From Clostridia bacterium (GTDB lineage Bacteria > Bacillota > DTU025), in NCBI GenBank assembly GCA_034926675.1, contig JAYFQW010000006.1, positions 1 to 64,000 of the forward strand: 64,000 nt of DNA. The letters are read 5' to 3'. This document shows positions 16,771 through 26,196 of the stretch, in pieces. The notes under the pieces are model-generated. The model saw only the letters and a list, made by a program, of their open reading frames with translations, had not been told where the DNA came from and made no database searches. Position 1 is the first letter of the stretch. Every line of letters begins with the position of its first letter. The position numbers were made by a program, and so were the translations under genes.

Positions 16771-19206
16771 CTAGCGAAGCACGGCCCCAAGCTCGTTAGC
16801 AAGGGAGTTTCTCACCGCATTGTGAACAACGTTCACCTCATCATCGGTGAGCGTTCGATCGGCCGCCCGATAGGTAATGGAGAATGCCAGGCTTCTCTTA
16901 CCGAGCCCCACCTGCGGACCTTCGTACACATCGAACAGCTTGGCCGACTCTGCCAGCTCACCGCCGACACGCCTGATCAATCCGACGACTTCCGCGGCGG
17001 ATGCCTCTCTGCCCACAAGCATAGCCACATCCCTCTCGATAGCCGGGAACCTAGGAAGGGGAGAGTAGCGGGATTCCTCGCAGAGAGTGGCCAATGCATC
17101 GAAGTCGAGCTCGAATAGGGTCGTGTGCAAAGGCACGCCATACGCTTGCGCGACATCCGGGTGTACCTGGCCGACGACGCCCAGGGGGGCGCCGCCGAGG
17201 ACCACGCAAGCTGTTCGGCCAGGGTGGAAAGTGGGCAGAGAGGATCGGACGAACGCGGCTCCATCCACGCCCAGCTCAGAGAGGAGCGCCTCCACAATTC
17301 CCTTGGCATCGAACCAATCGTATTCGCGCACTGGCGTATGCCACGCGGGTTCGGAAATCGATCCCGCCATTCCCCCGATGAGGACGGATTTCTCATTTGC
17401 CGGCGTCATTCCCCGCCCGATCTCGACACCCTTGATAAGAGCCTCACTTGGAGTGTACACGCGGCCTATCTCAAACAGACATACTCCGAGGTTTCTCCTG
17501 TTGACATTCGTAGCAATCGACGCAAGCATGGATGGAACCATAGTCGTACGCATCAGCGACGCCTCGTCCACCATCGGGTTCGCGATGGCTATCCCGTTGC
17601 GTCGCAGATCATCAGAAGGCAATCTCATCATGTCGAAATCCAGCGGCGACATGAACGGAATGGTCAAGGTTTCGCTCGCGCCTGCAGATGCAAGGATCTG
17701 CCTGGCCTTCTGAGCTAGGCGCTGCAGAGGGCTGCGGCCGCCGGACATGGACCCGGCAGGGACCCGCGCCGGCACATTGTTGTAGCCCCATATCCTCGCG
17801 ACCTCCTCAACGAGATCGATCTCCTCCCGGACATCCCCACGGAAACTGGGCGCCTCCACCCTCATGGAGTCTCCATCCTCGCCGAGCTCGGAAGGGAATT
17901 CGAGTCGTTCGAGGCAACTCGCTACGTTTTCACGCGAGAGGGCCAGCCCCAGCTTGGCGCTGATTCTGGATGCACTGGTGCTGATGAATCTCCTGGTTGC
18001 AGGCGCCGGATATGAGTCGACGATCCCGTGGAGAGGCTTCCCCGCTCCGACCTGTCCGATGAGAGCAGCCGCCCTGTCGAGGGCAGCCGGAACGATCTCC
18101 GGGTCGAGGCCTTTCTCGAACCTCGACGACGCCTCTGTCCGCAGACGCAGGCTTTTTGATGTCCGCCAAACACTCTGCCTTGCGAAGTTCGCCGACTCCA
18201 GCAGCACCAGGCGGGTCCCCTCTGAAATCTCAGATGCGGCGCCGCCCATCACCCCCGCGATTGCCAGGGCCGAGTCGGAGTCTGCTATCACCAGCATCTC
18301 CGGGCTCAGTTCCCGTTCCACGTCATCGAGAGTCGTGATTCGTTCACCTGCCCACGCGGTCCGCACGATGATTCCGCCGCCATGCACCTGAGTGCAGTCG
18401 AATGCATGCAGCGGCTGGTTCAGTTCAAGCATCACATAGTTGGTGATATCAACAACGTTGCTGATTGGGCGCACTCCCGCAGCGCGAAGGCGAACCTGCA
18501 TCCAAAGGGGGGACGGTGCAATCGATACATCTCCAACCACCCGCGCCGCATATCGCCGGCACAAGTCCGGCGCCTCGATCCCCACACTCACCAGGCCATG
18601 AGCGTCTCCATCCGCCTCGCGGACTTCAGATACTGGCATGTGAAGCCTAGAGCCTGTGACGGCAGCCACCTCGCGCGCCACACCCACCATGCACAGGCAG
18701 TCAGGCCTGTTGGGAGTTATCTCAAGCTCCAGCACAGTATCGGCAAGCCCCAAGGCTTCCACCACATCGGCCCCTGGGGCAACATCCGGCGGGAGCAGGA
18801 GGATGCCTGAGGCGTCTGTCGAAATCCCGAGCTCCCGAGCAGAGCAGAGCATCCCTTCCGATCTTACTCCCGCTAACTCCGCCTCTCCGATCACGGTTCC
18901 GTCATCGAGCCTGGCGCCATCCAGAGCCACCGGCGCCACATCGCCCTCAGCCACATTGGCGGCAGCTGTGACCACTCGGCGCGGCGCCTCCTTCGCTCCG
19001 AGATCAAGCAGCACCACTCGGAGCCTTCCTGAGCTTGGATGAGGGGTAGCCGACAGGACCCTCCCGGCCCTGATCCTTCGGAGGTTCGCTCCGATCATCC
19101 GCACAGCCTCGACCTTGGCGCCTGTCATCGTGAGCCTTTCGGCAAGTTCGTGCGGGTCCAGCTGGATGTCGACATAGTCGGAAAGCCAGTTCATAGGCAC
19201 AAGCAT
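16771..19206 (-). CDS. pheT: Phenylalanyl-tRNA synthetase beta subunit
   Basis: 811-residue beta chain of the alpha2beta2 synthetase. The N-terminal module (MNWLSDYVDI ...) is followed by an EMAPII-like tRNA-binding domain (about 40-150), the B3/B4 editing domain, a B5 domain, a catalytically dead synthetase-like core (SPLQRLAQKARQILASAG onwards) and a C-terminal ferredoxin-fold anticodon-binding domain (PRFPAIERDVAMLVGREA ... FSITYRAADRTLTDDEV). AGAGAGGTG precedes the ATG. It follows pheS by 27 bp in a tlyA-pheS-pheT operon under a Phe T-box. Confidence 0.95.
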   Translation of the reverse strand: MLVPMNWLSDYVDIQLDPHELAERLTMTGAKVEAVRMIGANLRRIRAGRVLSATPHPSSGRLRVVLLDLGAKEAPRRVVTAAANVAEGDVAPVALDGARLDDGTVIGEAELAGVRSEGMLCSARELGISTDASGILLLPPDVAPGADVVEALGLADTVLELEITPNRPDCLCMVGVAREVAAVTGSRLHMPVSEVREADGDAHGLVSVGIEAPDLCRRYAARVVGDVSIAPSPLWMQVRLRAAGVRPISNVVDITNYVMLELNQPLHAFDCTQVHGGGIIVRTAWAGERITTLDDVERELSPEMLVIADSDSALAIAGVMGGAASEISEGTRLVLLESANFARQSVWRTSKSLRLRTEASSRFEKGLDPEIVPAALDRAAALIGQVGAGKPLHGIVDSYPAPATRRFISTSASRISAKLGLALSRENVASCLERLEFPSELGEDGDSMRVEAPSFRGDVREEIDLVEEVARIWGYNNVPARVPAGSMSGGRSPLQRLAQKARQILASAGASETLTIPFMSPLDFDMMRLPSDDLRRNGIAIANPMVDEASLMRTTMVPSMLASIATNVNRRNLGVCLFEIGRVYTPSEALIKGVEIGRGMTPANEKSVLIGGMAGSISEPAWHTPVREYDWFDAKGIVEALLSELGVDGAAFVRSSLPTFHPGRTACVVLGGAPLGVVGQVHPDVAQAYGVPLHTTLFELDFDALATLCEESRYSPLPRFPAIERDVAMLVGREASAAEVVGLIRRVGGELAESAKLFDVYEGPQVGLGKRSLAFSITYRAADRTLTDDEVNVVHNAVRNSLANELGAVLR

Positions 19207-19233
19207 CTAGATACACCTCTCTTGGGCGGCCCG

Positions 19234-20253
19234 CTAGAACTGGGAGAGGAACCGCACGTCATTCTCGAACAGCAGCCTCAGATCATCGATGCCGTACTTC
19301 AGCATCACAAGCCTATCGATGCCCATTCCAAATGCGAACCCGGTCAATTCCTCCGGATCGTACCCAACTGCCCGGAGAACATTCGGGTGAACCATGCCAG
19401 CGCCGAGAACCTCTATCCATCCCTCTCCCTTGCAGGTCCTGCAGCCTGCGCCTCCGCAGATCCCGCAGGACACATCCATCTCGGCAGATGGCTCTGTGAA
19501 GGGGAAGTAATGGGGTCGAAAGCGCACCCTTCGCTCTGGACCATAGAACTTGTTGGCGAAGGCCGTGAGCGTCCCCCGCAGATCCGAGAACGTCACGCCC
19601 CTATCCACCAAAAGCCCCTCAAGCTGGTTGAATACTGGCGAGTGCGTAGCATCCACCTGATCGCGCCTGTACACTTTGCCCGGAACGACCACCCTAACAG
19701 GAGGCGCCTGCGATTCCATCTGCCTCACCTGCATTGGAGAGGTCTGCGTTCTGAGCAGCACGGAATCTGTGATGTAGAAGGTATCCTGCACATCACGGGC
19801 AGGGTGGCACTTCGGAGTGTTCAACGCCTCGAAATTGTAGTAGTCTGTCTCTACCTCCGGCCCTTCGACTACCTGAAAGCCCATCTCCACGAAGATCTCG
19901 GTGATCTCCATGGTTCCGCGAGTAAGTGGATGCATTGCTCCAATGCGCGGCGCCCTTCCGGGCATGGTAACATCGACCGATTCCTGCGCAAGCCTGGCAG
20001 CCTGTTCCTCCGCCGCAAGCACCTGAATCCTCGACTCCAACTCCCGCTCGAGCAGATCACGGGCAGCGTTGACCAGAGCGCCGAAAACCGGCCTCTCCTC
20101 GGGCGCCATCTGCCCCATCTGCCTCAGGAGCAGAGTGAGCTCACCCTTGCGCCCAAGGATCGACACTCTGACCTCGTCAAGGGATTTGGTGGATCTTGCA
20201 GCCTTAACCGCCGCGATGGTCCGCTGCACCAGCGATTCCAGCCTGTCACTCAT
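19234..20253 (-). CDS. pheS: Phenylalanyl-tRNA synthetase alpha subunit
   Basis: Catalytic alpha chain, 339 residues. An N-terminal coiled coil (residues 1-85) is followed by class II synthetase motifs: HPLTRGTMEI, the motif 2 region with VYRRDQVDATHSPVFNQLEG, and motif 3 GFAFGMGIDRLVMLKYGI. A Cys pair region (CGICGGAGCRTCKG) is typical of bacterial PheS. The ATG at 20253 is preferred: GGTGAGG lies just upstream, and it overlaps the tlyA stop by 8 bp, suggesting coupled translation. The family's usual length is about 340. Confidence 0.95.
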   Translation of the reverse strand: MSDRLESLVQRTIAAVKAARSTKSLDEVRVSILGRKGELTLLLRQMGQMAPEERPVFGALVNAARDLLERELESRIQVLAAEEQAARLAQESVDVTMPGRAPRIGAMHPLTRGTMEITEIFVEMGFQVVEGPEVETDYYNFEALNTPKCHPARDVQDTFYITDSVLLRTQTSPMQVRQMESQAPPVRVVVPGKVYRRDQVDATHSPVFNQLEGLLVDRGVTFSDLRGTLTAFANKFYGPERRVRFRPHYFPFTEPSAEMDVSCGICGGAGCRTCKGEGWIEVLGAGMVHPNVLRAVGYDPEELTGFAFGMGIDRLVMLKYGIDDLRLLFENDVRFLSQF

Positions 20254-21151
20254 TATCCTCACCCCTAACCTTACGTCCAGCCGCATGAAGAACGGCGGTC
20301 CCGTCGTCAATAGCCCTCTCGATTATCTGAGCAAGCACTCCGCTCTCTGGAATCCTCGAACCCGCGCCCGGCATGTAGTGAGCCAGGAACTCGAGAGTCC
20401 CTCCTGATCCAAGCACTGGAGAGGCCATGAGTCCATCCACGCCGCAGCCCGCCTCGACCCCAGCAGCGCACGCGCGCTCAAGCGCCTGCCGGTATTGAAT
20501 GGCGCTAAGATCGGGGCCTGCCGCAGCCACCTCGAACAGCGGTTTCACCAAGGCCACGATGTCAGGCCCGTGCTCGGCCTCGCCCGGATCTGCCAGAAGC
20601 GCCGCGACAGTAGGCACTCCCACTGATAGCGATAGGTACGATAGGTCCATCACACCAAGGTCAGGCCTGGGCACTAGCAGCTCGCGCGCCACATCGCCGA
20701 TATTGGTCCTCTCCATATTCACGACTCTGGGATCCTGCCTCAGGCTTCCGGCCAGCTGACCGAAGCCCACATCCACCGAGTAGACGCGAAGCGCGCCTCG
20801 CTTCAGCAGGCAGTCGGTGAAACCTCCTGTCGAGGCGCCCGCATCAATCGCGACCCGGTGCGCGACCTCCAACCCGAAGGCATCCAGAGCCGCCGCGAGT
20901 TTCAGGCCGCCCCTGCTCACATATGGGATCTCAATGCCTCGCACCCTGATGCTGGCTTCTTTACGCACCGCAGCCCCAGGCTTGTCGACGCGTTCCTCGT
21001 CAACAATGACGCTGCCCGCCATCACCCATGATGCGGCGGTTTTCGCATTAGGAAACAGTCCGCGCGCAACGAGCAACTCGTCTAGGCGCGTTTTCCCCTT
21101 ACTGCCGGCGCAGCGCCTGCTACGTCCCATTGAGTCGTCACTCAACTTCAT
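20246..21151 (-). CDS. tlyA: TlyA family rRNA methyltransferase / hemolysin-like
   Basis: 301 residues with an N-terminal S4 RNA-binding domain (TRLDELLVARGLFPNAKTAA) and an FtsJ-like SAM-dependent methyltransferase domain (AIDAGASTGGFTDCLLKRGA binding SAM, DVGFGQLAGSLR, MDLSYLSLS). Mycobacterial TlyA 2'-O-methylates 16S and 23S rRNA; many Bacillota homologues are called hemolysin by sequence only. The ATG at 21151 follows GGGGGTAGT. It is the first gene after the Phe T-box leader and overlaps pheS; in other Bacillota tlyA usually neighbours recN or argR, so the linkage with pheST is unusual. Confidence 0.88.
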   Translation of the reverse strand: MKLSDDSMGRSRRCAGSKGKTRLDELLVARGLFPNAKTAASWVMAGSVIVDEERVDKPGAAVRKEASIRVRGIEIPYVSRGGLKLAAALDAFGLEVAHRVAIDAGASTGGFTDCLLKRGALRVYSVDVGFGQLAGSLRQDPRVVNMERTNIGDVARELLVPRPDLGVMDLSYLSLSVGVPTVAALLADPGEAEHGPDIVALVKPLFEVAAAGPDLSAIQYRQALERACAAGVEAGCGVDGLMASPVLGSGGTLEFLAHYMPGAGSRIPESGVLAQIIERAIDDGTAVLHAAGRKVRGEDNE

Positions 21152-21161
21152 ACTACCCCCA

Positions 21162-21446
21162 GAAAACGAAAGAGCCACAACTTCGCGTATGGGACGCAAG
21201 TCGTGGACTCCGTGGCACCACCCATATTCGCCGTCTGGCCTCATCTCGGGCACACATGATGCCCTGCCCCTGTAACGGAAGGCCACCGGCCGCGCCTACC
21301 CGCAGACACCGGGCAATGCCCGACCGGTCCGTTTCAGCGCACAGTTCGGGAGTGAATTCGCGCCGGGTGCGCCCGAGGTCGCTCGCAATCACAGCGTACC
21401 CTCCCTGCGCAGGCCCAACACCGGCCTACTGCTCTCCGTCATCACC
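21162..21446 (-). ncRNA. T-box riboswitch (phenylalanine) for tlyA-pheS-pheT
   Basis: Read on the minus strand. Stem I starts near 21446 with GATGACGGAGAGCAGTAGG, containing GAGAG and AGTA elements typical of T-boxes. A candidate specifier codon TTC (Phe) lies at 21354-21356 within GAATTCA. The conserved T-box sequence TGGGTGGTGCCACG is at 21211-21224 (consensus AGGGTGGNACCGCG). It is followed by the terminator: CCACGACTTGCGT pairs with ACGCGAAGTTGTGG (one bulge and one G-U pair), then CTCTTTCGTTTTC (21162-21176). Uncharged tRNA-Phe would stabilise the antiterminator and switch the operon on. The specifier matches the downstream pheST genes. Confidence 0.88.
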
Positions 21447-21477
21447 TTTGGAGCGATATTCCTTTAAGCAAAAGCAA

Positions 21478-21554
21478 TGGTCGGGGCGACAGGACTTGAA
21501 CCTGCGACATCATGGTCCCAAACCATGCGCTCTACCAAACTGAGCTACGCCCCG
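21478..21554 (-). tRNA. tRNA-Pro (anticodon UGG)
   Basis: 77-nt cloverleaf on the minus strand: acceptor CGGGGCG pairs with CGCCCCG, the D arm has AGCTCAGTTTGGTAGAGC, the anticodon stem CATGG/CCATG encloses loop TTTGGGA with anticodon TGG, and the T arm reads CAGGTTCAAGTCCTG. The discriminator A and CCA are encoded (21478-21480). It lies directly upstream of the T-box leader on the same strand. Confidence 0.97.
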
Positions 21555-21564
21555 AAGCATTCTG

Positions 21565-21593
21565 AGTTTACCATACGCCTCTTCTGGAGTCAA
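21565..21593 (-). promoter_or_regulatory. Predicted promoter for tRNA-Pro (and T-box operon)
   Basis: Minus strand: TTGACT (21588-21593), 17-bp spacer ending in TGG, TAAACT (21565-21570), 11 bp upstream of the tRNA 5' end and overlapping the rdgB stop. I find no separate convincing promoter between the tRNA and the T-box leader, so tlyA-pheST may be transcribed from here. Confidence 0.6.
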
Positions 21594-22209
21594 ACGCGTC
21601 CGAGCCGCGGTCCAGGGCCTCTCTGAGCAATGGAATGGATTTCGTCAATGCCCGCGCCCTGTGGGATATGGCGTTCTTTGCCTTGGAATCCAGCTCCCCG
21701 AAGGTCGCGCCCAGCTCAGGAAGGAAGAACACCGGGTCATAGCCGAACCCGCCCTCGCCCCGGGGTTCTCTTTCGATGACGCCCTCCACAGACCCCTCCA
21801 CGATCGCGACTCGGCCATGTGGGACGGCCACCGCCACGGCGCACACGAATCTCGCAGTCCGAAGGCCATCGGGAACATGCTCCATCTCGCGGAGGAGCCT
21901 CTCATACCTGGTCTGATCCGAGGCGCCAGGCCCGGCATACCTGGCTGACATGACCCCAGGCGCTCCACCTAGTGCGTCAACCACGAGGCCCGAGTCGTCG
22001 GCAAGGGCCAGCTCATTGGCATGCTCAGCTGCCGACCGAGCCTTTATGGCAGCATTCTCCGGGAATGTGGCGCCTGTCTCCTCGACCTCGGGCGCCTCTG
22101 GATACTCATCAAGCGAACACACACTCACATCAAGCCCGCTCGACCTGAGCAGTTCAGCAATCTCACGGAGCTTGCCCCTATTCCTCGTGGCGATCACGAG
22201 CCGCCTCAA
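21568..22209 (-). CDS. rdgB: XTP/dITP diphosphatase (RdgB/HAM1)
   Basis: 213 residues. Removes non-canonical purine triphosphates (ITP, XTP, dITP) from nucleotide pools. Family signatures: [12 protein letters not shown] at the N-terminus, [45 protein letters not shown], and the C-terminal [11 protein letters not shown] with [10 protein letters not shown]. The start is a TTG at 22209 that overlaps the rph stop as TTGA, so translation is likely coupled. Adjacent rph and murI reproduce the Bacillus racE-gerM-rph-rdgB order. Confidence 0.92.
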   Translation of the reverse strand: MRRLVIATRNRGKLREIAELLRSSGLDVSVCSLDEYPEAPEVEETGATFPENAAIKARSAAEHANELALADDSGLVVDALGGAPGVMSARYAGPGASDQTRYERLLREMEHVPDGLRTARFVCAVAVAVPHGRVAIVEGSVEGVIEREPRGEGGFGYDPVFFLPELGATFGELDSKAKNAISHRARALTKSIPLLREALDRGSDAFDSRRGVW

Positions 22210-22955
22210 GCCGATGCACCACCACACCCGATCCTCGCGCCCAGCTCGCCGAGGGCACATCGCTGTGCCGCAGCAAGCTCTTTGATGCCCGTCTGGGCAA
22301 GATCGAGCATGGCAGAGAGATCCTCCCTGGAAAACGGCTCACCCTCTGCAGTGCCCTGCACTTCCACAAGACGTCCTCCAGATGTCATGACCACGTTCAT
22401 GTCGACTCCCGCATGGGAATCCTCAGCATAGCACAGATCCAGCATGAGATCCCCGTCGACCATTCCCACACTCACGGCGGATAGGAAGTCGGATACGGGA
22501 AACGGCTTACCCTCGTACCTGCCCATGGAGCCCAGAAGATCAGCGAGAGCTACGAACGCGCCGGTGATCGATGCAGTTCTTGTGCCTCCATCAGCCTGTA
22601 TCACATCGCAGTCAACCCATATCGTGCACTCGCCGAGCCCGTGCAGATCCACCACAGAGCGAAGCGACCTTCCGATAAGCCTCTGTATCTCCTGGGTCCG
22701 TCCGGAGATCCTCCCAGAGCCCCTCTCGCGGGGAGTCCTCTCCTGAGTCGCCCTAGGCAGCATGGCGTACTCAGCAGTCACCCAACCCTTGCCAGTTCCT
22801 CTTGTGTGAAGAGGAGGCCGCTCATCGAGGGTCGCGGTGCACAGCACTTTGGTATCGCCCATTTCCACCAGGACGGATCCAGGCGCATGTTTTATGTAGT
22901 GCCTTGTCATTGTCACCGGGCGCAATTGGTCAAGCGCCCTGCCGTCTATTCTCAT
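22206..22955 (-). CDS. rph: Ribonuclease PH
   Basis: Phosphorolytic 3'-5' exoribonuclease trimming tRNA 3' ends, normally hexameric. 249 residues, family length. Visible: R-DGR at the N-terminus ([14 protein letters not shown]), [49 protein letters not shown] (phosphate- and substrate-binding region, quoted in part), [18 protein letters not shown] and [25 protein letters not shown] precedes the ATG. The 180 bp upstream (22956-23135) hold only a weak 7-bp stem. Confidence 0.95.
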   Translation of the reverse strand: MRIDGRALDQLRPVTMTRHYIKHAPGSVLVEMGDTKVLCTATLDERPPLHTRGTGKGWVTAEYAMLPRATQERTPRERGSGRISGRTQEIQRLIGRSLRSVVDLHGLGECTIWVDCDVIQADGGTRTASITGAFVALADLLGSMGRYEGKPFPVSDFLSAVSVGMVDGDLMLDLCYAEDSHAGVDMNVVMTSGGRLVEVQGTAEGEPFSREDLSAMLDLAQTGIKELAAAQRCALGELGARIGCGGASA

Positions 22956-23135
22956 CTGAATCCCCCGTTCCGATCAATGAGACCTAATCCCTAAACCGCC
23001 AGGGTAAGGCCTGGCGCCCCAACATGGACAGGCCTTCCGAATCCCGCCCCGCCCTCAGCTGCCGATATCCTAGGATCGTTCTCAGGATGCAGGTGAGTCA
23101 GGATGAGAGCATCCACCCCTGCCGCGCGCGGCAAG

Positions 23136-23981
23136 TCAGATCGTGGCCTGTCGGCGAAGGCCTTCTCGATAAGAGCTGCCGCAGGAAGCGAGGTCTACAT
23201 GCTCGGGCAGATCTATCTCCCATCCCATCAAGGCGTGCACCAGATCCGCGAAACGCTCCGGATCACCACTGGTCACATAGTGAGCAGGGGAAGGAGACCC
23301 ATGGGACAGCCCACCACCGTCCAGCAATGCCGCCTTTGCTGCCTTTGCCACTCGCACTGCAGGATCGACAAGCTGAATCGATGGTCCCGCTACCGCCCGG
23401 ATCTGGGAATCTAGGAACGGGTAATGAGTGCAGCCGTACACAATCGTATCCACACCCGCATCTAGGAGTGGCGCCAGATAACCCGAAATGGCCTCCACAA
23501 CCCTAGGCCCCGACACCTCACCCTGTTCCACCATGGGGACCAATGCAGGGCAGGCCTGCTCGATCACGACTGCATCCACGAGAAGCCTCTCGATCGCTGC
23601 ACGGTAGGCCCCGCTTTTCACAGTGTTTGCCGTTGCGATCACGCCGATCCGATGTGACCCAGATACCTCAGCCGCCGCGAGCGCGCCGCAGTCTATCATG
23701 CCAATGATCGGGATATCGAATTCGCCCGTTATGAGGGGTACGGCCAGAGCGGAGGAGGTATTGCACGCAGCCACCGCCACCGCGGCTCCTCTCCTCGAGA
23801 GGAATGATACGATCTCTCTCGCGAATCTGATGATCTGCTCACGCGGCCTGTCCCCGTATGGCGCCCTAGCAGTATCGCCGAAATACGTAATGGGCTCGTT
23901 CGGCAGAGCCTCCATTATTGCTCTCGCAACGGTCAGTCCGCCAATTCCGGAATCGAAGATGCCTATACTTCCATGTTGCAT
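23136..23981 (-). CDS. murI: Glutamate racemase
   Basis: Produces D-glutamate for peptidoglycan. 281 residues with both cofactor-independent racemase cysteine motifs: VAACNTSSA and VYGCTHYPF, plus the N-terminal IGIFDSGIGGLTVARAI and GDTARAPYGDRP. The ATG at 23981 is chosen by homology; the upstream sequence has a sigma-A-type promoter whose -10 ends 6 nt before the ATG, which would make the mRNA leaderless (see findings). It sits between the cell-wall amidase and rph, consistent with a wall-related neighbourhood. Confidence 0.92.
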   Translation of the reverse strand: MQHGSIGIFDSGIGGLTVARAIMEALPNEPITYFGDTARAPYGDRPREQIIRFAREIVSFLSRRGAAVAVAACNTSSALAVPLITGEFDIPIIGMIDCGALAAAEVSGSHRIGVIATANTVKSGAYRAAIERLLVDAVVIEQACPALVPMVEQGEVSGPRVVEAISGYLAPLLDAGVDTIVYGCTHYPFLDSQIRAVAGPSIQLVDPAVRVAKAAKAALLDGGGLSHGSPSPAHYVTSGDPERFADLVHALMGWEIDLPEHVDLASCGSSYREGLRRQATI

Positions 23982-23987
23982 GCGCCT

Positions 23988-24017
23988 ATTATACTCTTCC
24001 TTCGCGGCGAGTGACAA
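23988..24017 (-). promoter_or_regulatory. Predicted murI promoter (possibly leaderless)
   Basis: Minus strand: TTGTCA (24012-24017), 18-bp spacer, perfect TATAAT (23988-23993). The -10 ends 6 nt before the murI ATG, so initiation would fall on or next to the start codon. Confidence 0.55.
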
Positions 24018-24081
24018 CAGACCGAAGAAGCGGATGAACGGGATGAACCGCGCTCTCATGCATTGCTGTCAGCTGCCCAGA

Positions 24082-26196
24082 TCAGGGCGTCGACGTAGGA
24101 TCCCCGCTGATCGGCGCAGTGCTCACACTGCCCGCCGATGGCTCTGTATCCACCACAGGGTAGGAGGAGCTCTGCGGGGGCACAGGCGGCACGGTTACCA
24201 CCGCTGCAGGAGGTTGTTCGCTCGCCTCCTTCGCCTGCCCCGCGACCGGCGCAAGGGCGGGTGCGGCCTGGACGGCCTGCCATCTGGCGAACATCTCACT
24301 CCCAAGATACATTGATATCCCAGTGTACAGTCCGGTTGCCGCCTTCTCACGGAACAGAGGGTCGCGCAATTTCACGTTCTCGACCTCATTCGACAGGAAA
24401 GCCACCTCAACAAGGGCAGACGGCACTTGGGTCTCCCGGATCACGTAATAGTCCTTGCGCGACACCTTCCGGTCGATCAGCTCTATCTCCTTTAGCAGGG
24501 CGGAGTGCACCAGGGCCGCAAGCTCCTGGCTGTATGGCAGGTTGTTATAGTAAAAGGTCTCAGTCCCGGCCGGGAAGACGTTCAACACGGAGTTGCAGTG
24601 TATCGAGAGAAACACATCTGGTTTCACTGAGTTCGCAAGCCTCGACCGCTCCGAAAGCTCAACATTACTATCGTTCATGCGCGTCATGACCACTGACGCA
24701 CCTGCTCCTTTCAGCAAAGCGCGAAGCCTCAACGCAATGTCGAGATTCACGTCCTTCTCCATAAGGCCGTCCTTGCCTGTGCCAGGGTCCGTCCCACCGT
24801 GCCCCGGATCGAGCATCACTGTGCGCCCGAAAACCGGGGATTCAGCCACCTTCACCTTCAGAGTCTTCCCATCAGCAGAGGTTTCAACCGAGTGGGCGCC
24901 CCCTCCGAGCAGGTCGATCACGGACCTGCCAGTCGCTAGGTCGAACTGACCCATTCGCACACGAGCAACAGACGGCGAAGACACCTCGATTGTGCTGCAA
25001 GGAAACACCCACACCCCCGGGAGGTCGATGCCTATCCTTTCGGGATCCTTGAGTCGAAACGTGCGAAATGCCACCGGCGCAGAAGTGGCAAGTTCCACAA
25101 CGGTGCAGCCTGGCTCGTGATATGTGCGCACGCCCGACACCACGTAGGCAAACCCCACTGAGACCCCGCACCCACTGGCAGAGTCAGCTCTCTGGAAAGC
25201 GCGGAGCCCTTCCCGAAGCAACATCGATACCCGAACAGTCCACCCATCAACCTGCTCCGCACGAATCCGCACGGCCCCATCTGAACTGGCAAACTCCTCG
25301 GCGCCCACTCCTATGGCAGCGCCGGATATGTCGAATGACTGCACCCCATCAGGGCGATCCTCGAGCTGTCCGAGCCTGATGTTCCCGTCAGCTTTCACGA
25401 CGAGTTTGCGCAGCCCTGCCGACTCGTCAAGCTCGAATCCGCTAATCGTGGAACTGAAGCGGACCACAAGACGTGCAGGAGAGCCTGGTTCATAGGTTGC
25501 CTGGAATCCGGTTGGTGAAACCATATCGGCAACGACCCTGACCAGGCCGGGTCGGTTCATCGCGGACCGCACCCTTCTTGCCGGAGCATCCTCCACCTCA
25601 ATAGCAGGCACTACTGCTGCCGCGAGTTCTGAATCGTACAGGTCAACCACGACCCGATCAGGAATTCCCAGCGTGAACACCTTGTAGGCGAAATCGAAGT
25701 CGGCTTCGATGACCATGGCCCTGTCTCCGAGGGCCGAAGACCATGAGACCGCGGTGACGGACACCCGCTCGGCTCCTACCCTCACAGTGTGAGCTGCATC
25801 ATCCACCTGAACATGTAGGCCCATGGCCGCAAGATCCCGTGCATTCACGGCCAGCCTTCCAGTGGACATGTCGGCAGCGGACGAAAGCGCAACCTCATCA
25901 CCGTTCACCCATGCGCGTTTTTCGCCGGCCTTGAATACTGCGGAAACACGCCGCCCGGCCAGTGTGGCCTCCCTGCCTGGCTGGGACCAAGTGGTCTCGT
26001 ATCCGAATGCGGCGGCGACTGCGCGCAGGAAGACATAGGGCTGGCCACCGAGCTCGTAGATCCCGTCAGAAATGCCCGTTATTGAACCAGCTCTGTCCGC
26101 ATCCAATAGCCAGGAAGCTGCCGCCGCCGGGCATGCACACACACCCAGCATCACCAGCATGGATAGGATGACCACGATCACCACCGCCGACCGCAT
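24082..26196 (-). CDS. N-acetylmuramoyl-L-alanine amidase, AMIN-type
   Basis: Secreted wall hydrolase of 704 residues. A signal peptide (MRSAVVIVVILSMLVMLGV, cleavage near PAAAA-SW) is followed by a copper-amine-oxidase-N-like domain (about 30-130), two AMIN-like beta domains that bind wall polymer (around VVDLYDSELAAAVV and IGIDLPGVWVFP), and an amidase_3 catalytic domain with zinc ligands in MLDPGHGGTDPG, LMEKDVNLDIA and LSIHCNSV plus the catalytic Glu in LVEVAFLSNE. The last 70 residues are Pro/Ala-rich. The ATG at 26196 follows GGAGG and starts directly at the signal peptide; a longer open frame upstream lacks these features. Similar proteins act in sporulation or cell separation. Confidence 0.9.
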   Translation of the reverse strand: MRSAVVIVVILSMLVMLGVCACPAAAASWLLDADRAGSITGISDGIYELGGQPYVFLRAVAAAFGYETTWSQPGREATLAGRRVSAVFKAGEKRAWVNGDEVALSSAADMSTGRLAVNARDLAAMGLHVQVDDAAHTVRVGAERVSVTAVSWSSALGDRAMVIEADFDFAYKVFTLGIPDRVVVDLYDSELAAAVVPAIEVEDAPARRVRSAMNRPGLVRVVADMVSPTGFQATYEPGSPARLVVRFSSTISGFELDESAGLRKLVVKADGNIRLGQLEDRPDGVQSFDISGAAIGVGAEEFASSDGAVRIRAEQVDGWTVRVSMLLREGLRAFQRADSASGCGVSVGFAYVVSGVRTYHEPGCTVVELATSAPVAFRTFRLKDPERIGIDLPGVWVFPCSTIEVSSPSVARVRMGQFDLATGRSVIDLLGGGAHSVETSADGKTLKVKVAESPVFGRTVMLDPGHGGTDPGTGKDGLMEKDVNLDIALRLRALLKGAGASVVMTRMNDSNVELSERSRLANSVKPDVFLSIHCNSVLNVFPAGTETFYYNNLPYSQELAALVHSALLKEIELIDRKVSRKDYYVIRETQVPSALVEVAFLSNEVENVKLRDPLFREKAATGLYTGISMYLGSEMFARWQAVQAAPALAPVAGQAKEASEQPPAAVVTVPPVPPQSSSYPVVDTEPSAGSVSTAPISGDPTSTP

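Noticed and set aside
19039-20268. Plus-strand frame (409 codons) opposite pheS
   Set aside because: Covers the pheS coding sequence and the pheS-pheT junction; no family resemblance and no binding site.
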